A stretch of 64,000 nucleotides of DNA from Pseudomonas sp. GV085 (lineage in GTDB: Bacteria > Pseudomonadota > Gammaproteobacteria > Pseudomonadales > Pseudomonadaceae). Positions within the stretch are counted from its first letter, which is position 1; each line of letters opens with the position of its first letter. A model generated the notes under the pieces. The model was not told the origin of the DNA. It made no database searches and saw only the letters and a program-made list of their open reading frames with translations. Location: assembly GCF_003050925.1 (NCBI RefSeq), contig NZ_QAOV01000009.1, positions 186,001 to 250,000 on the forward strand, given 5' to 3'. The position numbers and the translations under genes are program-made. Shown here piece after piece: positions 24,589 to 32,025 of this stretch.

Positions 24589-26364
24589 ATGTGGCTGCTG
24601 GTCCTCGCTTATCTCGGTGGTGTGCTGACGATTGTCAGCCCGTGCATTCTGCCGGTGCTGCCGTTTGTCTTCGCCCGCACCGGGCAACCCTTCGTCAAAA
24701 GCGGATTGCCGCTGCTGGTGGGGATGGCGCTGACCTTCGCGCTGGTCGCCACATTGGCGGCGGTGGGCGGTGGCTGGGTGGTGCAGCTCAACCAGTACGG
24801 ACGCTGGCTGGCGCTGGTGTTCGTCGCGTTGTTCGGTCTGACGTTGTTGCTGCCGCAATTGGCTGAGCGCCTGACCCGGCCGCTGGTGGCGGCGGGCAGT
24901 CGGTTGTCGGAAGCGGCGGGCGCCGATGCACGGCCACGTCCTGGTGCTTCGTTGCTGATCGGCGTGGCCACCGGCCTGTTGTGGGCGCCCTGCGCCGGGC
25001 CGATCCTCGGTTTGCTGCTGACCGGTGCGGCGCTGCAAGGCGCCAGCGTTCAAACCACCTTTTTGCTGCTGGCGTATGCCACCGGTGCCGCCACTTCCCT
25101 CGCGTTGGCCTTGTTGCTGGGCGGCAGAGTCTTCACCGCGATGAAGCGCTCGATTGGCGCTGGCGAATGGCTGCGTCGCGGTCTCGGCGCGGCAATGCTG
25201 GCCGGTGTGACGGCAATTGCCCTGGGCCTGGACACGGGGGTTCTGGCGCGGTTTTCCACAGCATCGACCGGCGGAATCGAGCAAGCGCTGGTGGAAAAAC
25301 TGAGCGGCAAGTTACCGCGTAGTAGCGAGGTCGTGACGGCGCAAACCCCGTCCGCCGAAGGCGCGATACCCGTGGCCGAGAAAACCCCGGATAGCTTGCC
25401 GGTCGAAGGCAACCTGCCTCCGCTGGACGGCGCCGTGCAGTGGCTCAACTCACCACCCCTCGATGCCCAGGCCTTGAAAGGCAAGGTCGTGCTGGTGGAT
25501 TTCTGGACCTATTCCTGCATCAACTGCCTGCGCTCGCTGCCCTATGTCAAAGCCTGGGCCGAGAAGTATCGCGATCAGGGCCTGGTGGTGATCGGCGTGC
25601 ATGCGCCGGAGTTTGCCTTCGAGCGCGACGTCAGCAACGTCACCAAAGCCATGAAGGATCTGGGCATCACCTACCCGGTGGCCATCGATAACGAATTCAA
25701 GATCTGGCGCGCCTTCAACAACGAATACTGGCCGGCGCATTACTTTGCCGACGCCCAGGGACGCATTCGTTATCACCACTTCGGTGAAGGCAAGTACGCC
25801 GAGTCGGAGCGAGTCATCCAGCAATTGCTGCGTGAGGCCGGTGCAAACAAGGTGTCGGACGGGCTGATCAACGCCAAGGCCGATGGCGTGCAAATGGCCC
25901 CGGAAAGCGACGCCGTTCAGTCGCCGGAAACCTATGTCGGCTACCAGCGCGCGGAACACTTCGTACCGGAAACCTCACTGGTGCCGGACAAGGTCGCGGC
26001 CTACAACCCGCCGGCGCAACTGGCCCTCAACGACTGGAGCCTGGGCGGCCAATGGCATGTCGGCCCGGAGCGGGCCACCGCCAGCGCACCGGCCAGCCGC
26101 ATCGTCTATCGCTTCCACGCCCGTGATTTGCATTTGGTGCTCGGCCCTGGCGCCGATGGCAAACCGGTGCGCTTCAAGGTGCTGATCGACGGCAAGGCGC
26201 CGGGCGACGACCACGGCATGGACGTGGCCCCCGACGGCAGCGGCACCGTGATCGACCAGCGCTTGTATCAACTGGTGCGCCAGAGCGGCGGCGTGACCGA
26301 CCGGACCTTCAGTATCGAGTTTCTTGATCCGGGTGCGTCGGCTTACGCCTTCACCTTCGGCTGA
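24589..26364 (+). CDS. DipZ-like protein: CcdA membrane domain fused to TlpA-type thioredoxin
   Basis: 591 residues from ATG 24589. Residues 1-230 are a CcdA/DsbD-type thiol-electron transporter with the cysteine helices VSPCILPVLPF and WAPCAGPILG. About 280-420 is a periplasmic thioredoxin-like domain with SCINCLRSLP, and a beta-rich C-terminal domain typical of DipZ follows. It should carry electrons from cytoplasmic thioredoxin to periplasmic partners. Flanked by exported MsrB and MsrA, it is the obvious electron donor for both. Confidence 0.88.
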   Translation: MWLLVLAYLGGVLTIVSPCILPVLPFVFARTGQPFVKSGLPLLVGMALTFALVATLAAVGGGWVVQLNQYGRWLALVFVALFGLTLLLPQLAERLTRPLVAAGSRLSEAAGADARPRPGASLLIGVATGLLWAPCAGPILGLLLTGAALQGASVQTTFLLLAYATGAATSLALALLLGGRVFTAMKRSIGAGEWLRRGLGAAMLAGVTAIALGLDTGVLARFSTASTGGIEQALVEKLSGKLPRSSEVVTAQTPSAEGAIPVAEKTPDSLPVEGNLPPLDGAVQWLNSPPLDAQALKGKVVLVDFWTYSCINCLRSLPYVKAWAEKYRDQGLVVIGVHAPEFAFERDVSNVTKAMKDLGITYPVAIDNEFKIWRAFNNEYWPAHYFADAQGRIRYHHFGEGKYAESERVIQQLLREAGANKVSDGLINAKADGVQMAPESDAVQSPETYVGYQRAEHFVPETSLVPDKVAAYNPPAQLALNDWSLGGQWHVGPERATASAPASRIVYRFHARDLHLVLGPGADGKPVRFKVLIDGKAPGDDHGMDVAPDGSGTVIDQRLYQLVRQSGGVTDRTFSIEFLDPGASAYAFTFG

Positions 26365-26394
26365 TTACTTTCCAACGCTTCAGGAGTTCGCCCC

Positions 26395-27102
26395 ATGAAA
26401 ACCCTCTTTACCTGGCGCCGTACCCTGCTGGGGCTGGCGGCTGCCGGCATCATCAGCCAATGCTCGGCCTTCTCCTTCGGTGGTGCCGAAGAGGCGGTAA
26501 TCATTCCACCGCCGGCCCTCGACGAAACCACCCAGGCCCGCAGCGAAACCGCGGTGTTTGCCGGCGGCTGCTTCTGGGGCGTCCAAGGGGTGTTCCAGCA
26601 TGTCAAAGGCGTGAAGAGCGCCGTCTCCGGCTACGCGGGCGGGGCGGCCAATACCGCGCAATACGAGCGCGTCAGCGACGGCAATACCGGCCATGCGGAA
26701 TCGGTCGAAGTCACTTTTGATCCCGCTCAGGTCAGCTACGGTGCCTTGCTGCAGATCTACTTTTCAGTGGCGCACAACCCGACCGAACTCAACCGTCAGG
26801 GGCCGGACAGCGGCACCCAGTATCGCTCGGCGATCTTTACCAAAAGTGCCGAGCAGCAACGGGTCGCACAGGCCTACATCACCCAGCTCGATGCCGCCCA
26901 TGCCTTCGACAAACCAATCGTGACCAAACTCGAAACCTTCAACGGTTTCTACCCGGCGGAAGAGGAACATCAGGACTTCCTGACCGAGCACCCGACCTAT
27001 CCGTACATCGTGATCAACGATTTGCCGAAGGTCGCCCAGTTGAAACAGCTGTACCCCAATCGTTATCAGGAACAACCGGTGCTGGTGAAGGCGGGGATGT
27101 AA
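26395..27102 (+). CDS. msrA: Exported peptide-methionine (S)-S-oxide reductase
   Basis: 235 residues. A signal peptide (WRRTLLGLAAAGIISQCSAFS) precedes the MsrA domain; a lipoprotein form is possible because a cysteine lies at its end. The catalytic motif is AGGCFWGVQGVF, and YERVSDGNTGHAES and GTQYRSAIF complete the active site. It reduces the S form of methionine sulfoxide. The gene lies 30 bases after the DipZ gene. It is convergent with the LysR gene at 27126, only 24 bases away. Confidence 0.93.
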   Translation: MKTLFTWRRTLLGLAAAGIISQCSAFSFGGAEEAVIIPPPALDETTQARSETAVFAGGCFWGVQGVFQHVKGVKSAVSGYAGGAANTAQYERVSDGNTGHAESVEVTFDPAQVSYGALLQIYFSVAHNPTELNRQGPDSGTQYRSAIFTKSAEQQRVAQAYITQLDAAHAFDKPIVTKLETFNGFYPAEEEHQDFLTEHPTYPYIVINDLPKVAQLKQLYPNRYQEQPVLVKAGM

Positions 27103-27125
27103 ATGGCGATCAGCGACTGCATGGT

Positions 27126-28043
27126 CTATTCGGCCGACGAGTGCTTGCCCCACCTCTGTACGGCGAATTCGACGAAACGCCGCAATTTCGGCAAACGGTG
27201 GCGATCCTGGGCATAGACCAGGTGCATCGGCCGACTGGGTGGGCAGTAGTCGGGCATCAAGGCCAATAGCTTTCCGTCCTTGAGGTCCTGTTCGACCAAG
27301 GCGTCGGGCATCATCACGATGCCCATGCCGGTGCGCGCTGCCTGATGCAATCCGGCCGAACTGTTGATCAGCATCGGCCCGCTGACCCCCACGCTGACTT
27401 CGCCCTCGGGACCGGCCAGACGCCATTCCTTTTGCACCGATTGCCAGTCATCGCCGGCCGGATAGGCAAAGGACAGGCAGTCGTGGTGTCGCAGGTCTTC
27501 AGGCGTTTGCGGTGTGCCACGCCGGGCCAGGTACTCCGGTGACGCGCACATGGTCAGGGTGTAGTCGATCAGCGGGCGGGCGATCAGGCTGGAGGGTTCC
27601 AGCGCGCCGAGGCGAAATGCCACATCGAGGCCGTTTTCCAGCAGATCCGGGCGTCGGTTGGTCAGTACGACGTCGAGTTTCACCCGTGGGTTTTGCCGGC
27701 TGAACTCGCTCAGTGCCGGCGCCAGGCGCTCGGTACCGAAGGTCAAGGGCGCGGTGATGCGCAAGATGCCGCTCGGTTCGTCCAGCGCCTGCTCGGCCAG
27801 CCGCTCGGAGTCGGCCACCAACCCCAACACGTCCAGACAGCGCTGGTAATACGCGGTGCCGAACTCGGTCAGCCGCTGGCGCCGCGTCGTGCGGTTGAGC
27901 AGGCGCACACCCAGCCGTTGCTCCAGGGCCTTGAGGTGATTACCGACCATGGTCGTGGACATTTCGCATTGCAAAGCGGCGGCGGTCATGCTGCCGGTCT
28001 CTACCACTTTGACGTAGACGGTCATTGCCTGGAATAGATCCAT
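27126..28043 (-). CDS. LysR-type transcriptional regulator
   Basis: 305 residues from ATG 28043. The winged helix is FQAMTVYVKVVETGSMTAAALQ and then LKALEQRLGVRLLNRTTRRQRLT, split here. The rest is a periplasmic-binding-like effector domain with ARPLIDYTLTMCASP. It resembles the CrgA-like LysR subgroup (multiple copies per pseudomonad). It is divergent from the ArgD-like aminotransferase, which is its likely target along with itself. Confidence 0.9.
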   Translation of the reverse strand: MDLFQAMTVYVKVVETGSMTAAALQCEMSTTMVGNHLKALEQRLGVRLLNRTTRRQRLTEFGTAYYQRCLDVLGLVADSERLAEQALDEPSGILRITAPLTFGTERLAPALSEFSRQNPRVKLDVVLTNRRPDLLENGLDVAFRLGALEPSSLIARPLIDYTLTMCASPEYLARRGTPQTPEDLRHHDCLSFAYPAGDDWQSVQKEWRLAGPEGEVSVGVSGPMLINSSAGLHQAARTGMGIVMMPDALVEQDLKDGKLLALMPDYCPPSRPMHLVYAQDRHRLPKLRRFVEFAVQRWGKHSSAE

Positions 28044-28076
28044 TATCAAGCTCGGCTTTTAAATGATTGAAGTTTT

Positions 28077-28124
28077 TCGGTGTTTATCCAGTTCGGGTGG
28101 CTAACCATACTGCAAAAACACCGA
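28077..28124. promoter_or_regulatory. Inverted repeat between LysR and ArgD-like genes
   Basis: TCGGTGTTT at 28077-28085 and AAACACCGA at 28116-28124 are a perfect 9-base inverted repeat with 30 bases between the arms. It lies in the 102-base divergent gap and could be a long-spaced operator or a hairpin in the leader of the aminotransferase mRNA. Confidence 0.4.
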
Positions 28125-28145
28125 CCCTTGCTGGAGCTTGATGTC

Positions 28146-29327
28146 ATGACCGCCGCCTGCCTGATGAGCACTTACCAACCCTTGGCCTTGAGTTTCAACA
28201 AGGGCCTGGGCACTCGCCTGTGGGATCAGGCCGGCCGCGAATACCTGGATGCGGTCGCCGGCGTGGCGGTGACCAATGTCGGCCACTCCCACCCGAAAAT
28301 CGTTGCCGCCATCACTGAGCAGGCCGGGTTGTTGCTGCACACGTCGAACCTCTACAGCATCGACTGGCAACAGCGGCTGGCGCAGAAACTGACGCGACTG
28401 GCGGGCATGGACCGGGTGTTTTTCAACAACTCCGGGGCCGAAGCCAACGAAACCGCACTGAAAATCGCCCGGCTGCATGGCTGGCACAAGGGCATCGAGC
28501 AGCCGCTGGTGGTGGTCATGGAGAACGCGTTCCATGGCCGCACCCTCGGCACCTTGTCTGCCAGCGATGGCCCGGCGGTACGCCTGGGTTTCAACAAGCT
28601 GCCGGGGGATTTTGTCAAAGTGCCGTTCGGCGACCTTGACGCGCTGGACAAGGTGCAACACGCCCACGGTTCGCGGATCGTGGCGATCCTGATGGAGCCG
28701 ATCCAGGGCGAAAGCGGCGTGCAACTGGCGCCACCTGGCTATCTCAAGGCCGTGCGCGAACTGTGCAGCCGGCGCTCATGGCTGTTGATGCTCGATGAAA
28801 TCCAGACCGGCATCGGCCGCACCGGCCAGTGGTTCGCGTTCCAGCACGAAGGCGTCGTCCCGGACGTCATGACCCTGGCCAAAGGCTTGGGCAATGGCGT
28901 GCCCATCGGCGCGTGCCTGGCCCGTGGCAAGGCGGCCGAGCTCTTCACGCCGGGCAGCCACGGCAGCACCTTCGGCGGTAATCCGCTGGCCTGCCGGGTC
29001 GGCTGCACCGTGCTGGATATCGTTGAAGAACAAGGCCTGCTGGAGAACGCCCGGCTTCAGGGGGCACGCCTGCTCGAAAGATTGCGCGCAGAACTGGCGG
29101 GCAACCCGAACGTCTCGCAAATCCGCGGCCAGGGCTTGATGATCGGCATCGAACTCAAGCAACCGATCCGCGACCTGAGCCTGATCGCCGCCCGGGATCA
29201 CGGCTTGCTGATCAACGTCACGCGGGGCAAGACCATCCGCCTGCTACCGCCGCTGACCATTGATGAGCGGGAGGTGGAGATGATTGTCAGAGGGGTGAGT
29301 CGGGCGATTTCGCAAGTTCTCGATTGA
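28146..29327 (+). CDS. argD: Acetylornithine aminotransferase family
   Basis: 393 residues from ATG 28146, a usual ArgD length. Features are FFNNSGAEANETALKIAR, FHGRTLGTLSASD, the PLP aspartate region LLMLDEIQTGIGRTG, and the PLP lysine in TLAKGLGNGVPIGA. It transfers the delta-amino group of N-acetylornithine in arginine synthesis. Close relatives handle succinylornithine, GABA or other omega-amines, so a catabolic role under the divergent LysR is equally possible. Confidence 0.82.
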   Translation: MTAACLMSTYQPLALSFNKGLGTRLWDQAGREYLDAVAGVAVTNVGHSHPKIVAAITEQAGLLLHTSNLYSIDWQQRLAQKLTRLAGMDRVFFNNSGAEANETALKIARLHGWHKGIEQPLVVVMENAFHGRTLGTLSASDGPAVRLGFNKLPGDFVKVPFGDLDALDKVQHAHGSRIVAILMEPIQGESGVQLAPPGYLKAVRELCSRRSWLLMLDEIQTGIGRTGQWFAFQHEGVVPDVMTLAKGLGNGVPIGACLARGKAAELFTPGSHGSTFGGNPLACRVGCTVLDIVEEQGLLENARLQGARLLERLRAELAGNPNVSQIRGQGLMIGIELKQPIRDLSLIAARDHGLLINVTRGKTIRLLPPLTIDEREVEMIVRGVSRAISQVLD

Positions 29328-29417
29328 CCGGAGTAATCGTTCAGCGTTGGCTTTGGATCGTAGTAGGTAAGCGGTTTCATCAGACACGTCGAGGCCAACC
29401 GGCGTGTCCTTTTTCAT
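29309..29417 (-). pseudogene. Relic of a YefM/Phd-type antitoxin
   Basis: A minus-strand frame opening at ATG 29417 reads MKKDTPVGLDVSDETAYLLR and then SKANAERLLRSIENLR. The pattern ETAYLLRS.ANAERLL.SI..LR is the C-terminal signature of YefM antitoxins. The usual 50-residue DNA-binding N-terminus is missing, and the frame then runs into the antisense of the argD 3' end. No YoeB-like toxin is nearby. I read it as a fragment of a lost toxin-antitoxin pair rather than a working gene. Confidence 0.55.
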
Positions 29418-29559
29418 TCTGCAACGACTCAGTAAACATCGGATAAATCGCATTGTCTTTTCCGCAGTTGGATCGGTGCTCAGTATCCGTTTGCTTTTCA
29501 AAGGACGTTTCCGCAAGTGCTGTAGTCCAGATCCGATTTGAAAGGGTCAAGTGCAGTGG

Positions 29560-30054
29560 TTAACCGGTGCTTTGCAGTGCATCGAAAAAAACCCTGATTT
29601 CAGTTCGATCCATCAACTGAATTTTTGAACCGGTAAAGCCTTCGAACAAGTGCCGATGGGCCGCAAAGCCACTTGAGTCATCACGCTCTCGATAGCTTTC
29701 GGCCCACTCCACCAATGCAACCAATCGATCGTCATCCTTTGCTTCCCGCCGGAGAATGTTGGCGACGCAATCAACGTCATCAATACACAACCAGATCAAC
29801 GCCGTGGCGCGATGGAGGATTTCGCTGACGATCCAGCCGTAAACCCCTTCGATCACCCAGCGCTCTTCACTTGCGGCCCCGTGCGCCATACCCAGCGCTT
29901 CATTTCGGGGGCGGGGGATGCTGTGTTCGTCGGACAGCCAGTGAATCCGGTCGAGATCGGTCCAGGGCACACGCAGTTGCTCGGCCAGCCGCTGCGCCAG
30001 CCAGCTCTTGCCTGAGCCGGAGTTGCCGATGATCAAGGTTCGGGTGAGGTCCAT
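29560..30054 (-). CDS. P-loop kinase-like protein (adenylate kinase/FlaR-like)
   Basis: 164 residues. The Walker A motif GNSGSGKSWLAQRLAE lies at residues 10-25, followed by VPWTDLDRIHW, a typical substrate strand of small NTP-dependent kinases, and ERWVIEGVYG. The C-terminal half has lid-like basic segments (NILRREAKDDDR). It matches the group annotated as DNA topology modulation protein or AAA-type adenylate kinase-like; real substrates are unknown. It stands alone, with a REP upstream. Confidence 0.75.
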   Translation of the reverse strand: MDLTRTLIIGNSGSGKSWLAQRLAEQLRVPWTDLDRIHWLSDEHSIPRPRNEALGMAHGAASEERWVIEGVYGWIVSEILHRATALIWLCIDDVDCVANILRREAKDDDRLVALVEWAESYRERDDSSGFAAHRHLFEGFTGSKIQLMDRTEIRVFFDALQSTG

Positions 30055-30070
30055 GAGCGACTCCGATCAA

Positions 30071-30157
30071 TTGTGGGAGCGAGCTTGCTCGCGAAAGCGG
30101 TGCTTCAGTCAGCATTGATGTTGGATGTGCTGGTCTTATCGCGGGCAAGCCTACAGG
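30071..30157. repeat. REP and a degenerate partner
   Basis: A good REP at 30071-30100 (GGAGCGAGCTTGCTCGCGAAAGC) is followed by a shortened inverted copy at 30136-30157 (ATCGCGGGCAAGCCTACAGG). Confidence 0.78.
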
Positions 30158-30757
30158 TACACCAGAATCCGCCGGCCTGTGCGCCTTGAGGTCCATCGGT
30201 AACTTGCCGTGCGTCACTGCTCATCATTACTGTAAGCCCTTTTACAGTGTCAGTTTTTAGACATCGCTGTGATGTGGATGGTTGTGGTGAGGGCGATCAG
30301 GTTGGCTCAGTTGTAAGTTGGGCTTACCTTTACTGCTGGGCTCAGAAAATCTATGTGATAGCCAGAAGAACCGTCCCCAATTGCTATATGAACGCCATTA
30401 ATCTCTTCGTTTAATTGAGAGTTGATTTTGTAGTTAATGCTATTTGCGATTGTGTAGTTTACTCCAATAGCAAACTCAGTCAGCTTGAGGCCTCTAGGCC
30501 CTGCTGCAATTCAATAACCGTATTGCACTCAGCTCCTGCAATCGCCGTGGGTTTTAAGTTTTTTAGAATTAATTATGCTCGTTATGTGTCTTGCAAGAAG
30601 TTCTTGGTTATTTGTGTAAGTAGTGGCTGTAGTCCTCTTCTGAAAATTTAGTGTTTCACCGAATTTGGTTGTGATGGACGATCTGAAATCGTTAGGTTGG
30701 TCTATGGGGGGCTTTTTACGGGGGACCTACATTCAATTATTAATAAGGGGCTGTGTA
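30158..30757. other. AT-rich gap with gene debris
   Basis: This 600-base gap is much AT-richer than its surroundings from about 30230 on. The only coding-like signal is the broken minus-strand frame at 30307-30572, listed separately. The plus-strand frame at 30415-30651 has no ribosome site and is Cys/Val-rich without a family. The low GC points to acquired DNA. Confidence 0.45.
30307..30572 (-). pseudogene. Broken fragment of an unknown gene
   Basis: On the minus strand two overlapping frames read like protein: first ILKNLKPTAIAGAECNTVIE with LQQGLEAS, then after a shift KLTEFAIGVNYTIANSIN, YKINSQLNEEING, VHIAIGDGSSGYHIDF and a stop at 30307. A single frameshift near 30490 would join them. 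There is no start codon with a ribosome site. The family is unknown; a lectin-like or pilin-like beta domain is only a guess. Low-GC codon use marks it as foreign. Confidence 0.35.
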
Positions 30758-31906
30758 GTGCAGGAATCAAAGAAATATCTGACGGATACGTCCGTACACC
30801 AAGCCTTGTTACTGGCTGATCTAACAGAGCCCGCTACACCCGATCACGCCATTCGATTATTACTCAAGGAGGTCCTTCAAGGGTTGACGGACAAAGGCTG
30901 GCCACAAGCGCAAGTGCAGACGGGGTCGAGAATTGTCTCCGCTGAAGAAAACTACGGATTGCTTGGTTATGACCCATCTGAAATTACGCTTGGAAGTGCA
31001 CATACTCGATGGGTTGACGAGTGGTCTCTGTTACGGACGCAAACTACTAGCCAAATTCCGTCTGCGCTTCAGCGAGCGGCCAAGCTACGACAACCAGGGC
31101 AGTCAATATTATTGGCCGCGCCGGGCATCACTTTTCGTCGCGACAGCCGGGATCGTTGGCATTGTGCGCAACCGCATCAGATGGATATCTGGGTGCTCGG
31201 TGATCCTGATTTGTCGACGCATGAGCATTTACTTTGCCTGGTCGGCGATATCCTCAAATCCGCCGTGCCTGATATGCCTTGGATCTACAGTGATAGTCCG
31301 CATCACTACACTGAGGGCGGGATTGAAGTAAATCTGTTGAATGACGGCGTCCCTGTAGAGGTTCTGGAGTGCGGTCGAATTGCCAAATCATTATTGGAGC
31401 GACTGAAGATCGATCCTTTGCGTCATGGAGGACTGGCGCTGGGAATGGGATTGGATCGCTTGACCATGCTGCGCAAAGGCATCCCGGATATTCGTTTGCT
31501 GCGTGATCAGAACGAACGAGTACAGGCACAGATGCATGATCTGAATCCGTGGAGCGCCGTCTCTCGGTTGCCTTCGATTACTCGTGATATTTCGTTAGCG
31601 GTAACGCCGGGGCTGAGCGAGGAAGTGTTGACTGAAAGGATGTTGCAGGCAGCTGGCGACTGTTCAGATTGGATCGAGGAAATGCAGATCAAAGGACGCT
31701 GGGCGTTCACAGAACTGCCTCTGCAGGCCATCGATCGCCTCGGATTGCTGCCGGGGCAGGAGAATGTGCTACTACGTGTTGTACTGCGTGATTGTTCGCG
31801 ATCAATCACCACTGCTGAGGCGAATGCCTTGTATTCGAACATTCAGGTGGCACTCCATGAAGGTGCGCCGGGGGCGGGTTACAGAATGGATTCCCCCAAT
31901 ATTTAA
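30758..31906 (+). CDS. Single-chain phenylalanyl-tRNA synthetase-like protein
   Basis: 382 residues from GTG 30758, chosen for AAGGGG about 8 bases upstream; the frame is open to ATG 30665. The catalytic PheS-type domain shows LRTQTTSQIPSAL, a motif-2-like FRRDSRDRWHCAQPHQMD, and motif 3 GLALGMGLDRLTMLRKGIPD. About 90 residues at the end match the FDX-ACB anticodon-binding domain usually found on PheT (SRLPSITRDISLAV). This one-chain layout resembles mitochondrial PheRS but lacks its N-terminal part. Housekeeping PheRS should be encoded elsewhere. It may charge a tRNA with an unusual amino acid, activate an amino acid for a pathway, or give resistance to a Phe analogue. Confidence 0.75.
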   Translation: MQESKKYLTDTSVHQALLLADLTEPATPDHAIRLLLKEVLQGLTDKGWPQAQVQTGSRIVSAEENYGLLGYDPSEITLGSAHTRWVDEWSLLRTQTTSQIPSALQRAAKLRQPGQSILLAAPGITFRRDSRDRWHCAQPHQMDIWVLGDPDLSTHEHLLCLVGDILKSAVPDMPWIYSDSPHHYTEGGIEVNLLNDGVPVEVLECGRIAKSLLERLKIDPLRHGGLALGMGLDRLTMLRKGIPDIRLLRDQNERVQAQMHDLNPWSAVSRLPSITRDISLAVTPGLSEEVLTERMLQAAGDCSDWIEEMQIKGRWAFTELPLQAIDRLGLLPGQENVLLRVVLRDCSRSITTAEANALYSNIQVALHEGAPGAGYRMDSPNI

Positions 31907-31913
31907 CTGGCCA

Positions 31914-32002
31914 CTTCGCGAGCAGGCCCACAGGATCTGGAAAGAGTACACGCCAGAAATCCATAGTGTGCGAGCCTGCTCGCCGCACCGTCGCTCCCAC
32001 AG
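31914..32002. repeat. Degenerate REP pair after the PheRS-like gene
   Basis: CGCGAGCAGGCCCACAGG at 31917-31934 and TGTGCGAGCCTGCTCGCCGCACCG at 31967-31990 followed by TCGCTCCCACAG. Both are decayed REP units with small insertions or deletions. Confidence 0.65.
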
Positions 32003-32025
32003 TTTTTTGTGGTGTCTTCTCTACC

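Noticed and set aside
30415..30651. 78-codon plus-strand frame
   Set aside because: No ribosome site, and the opposite strand reads better as a decayed protein.
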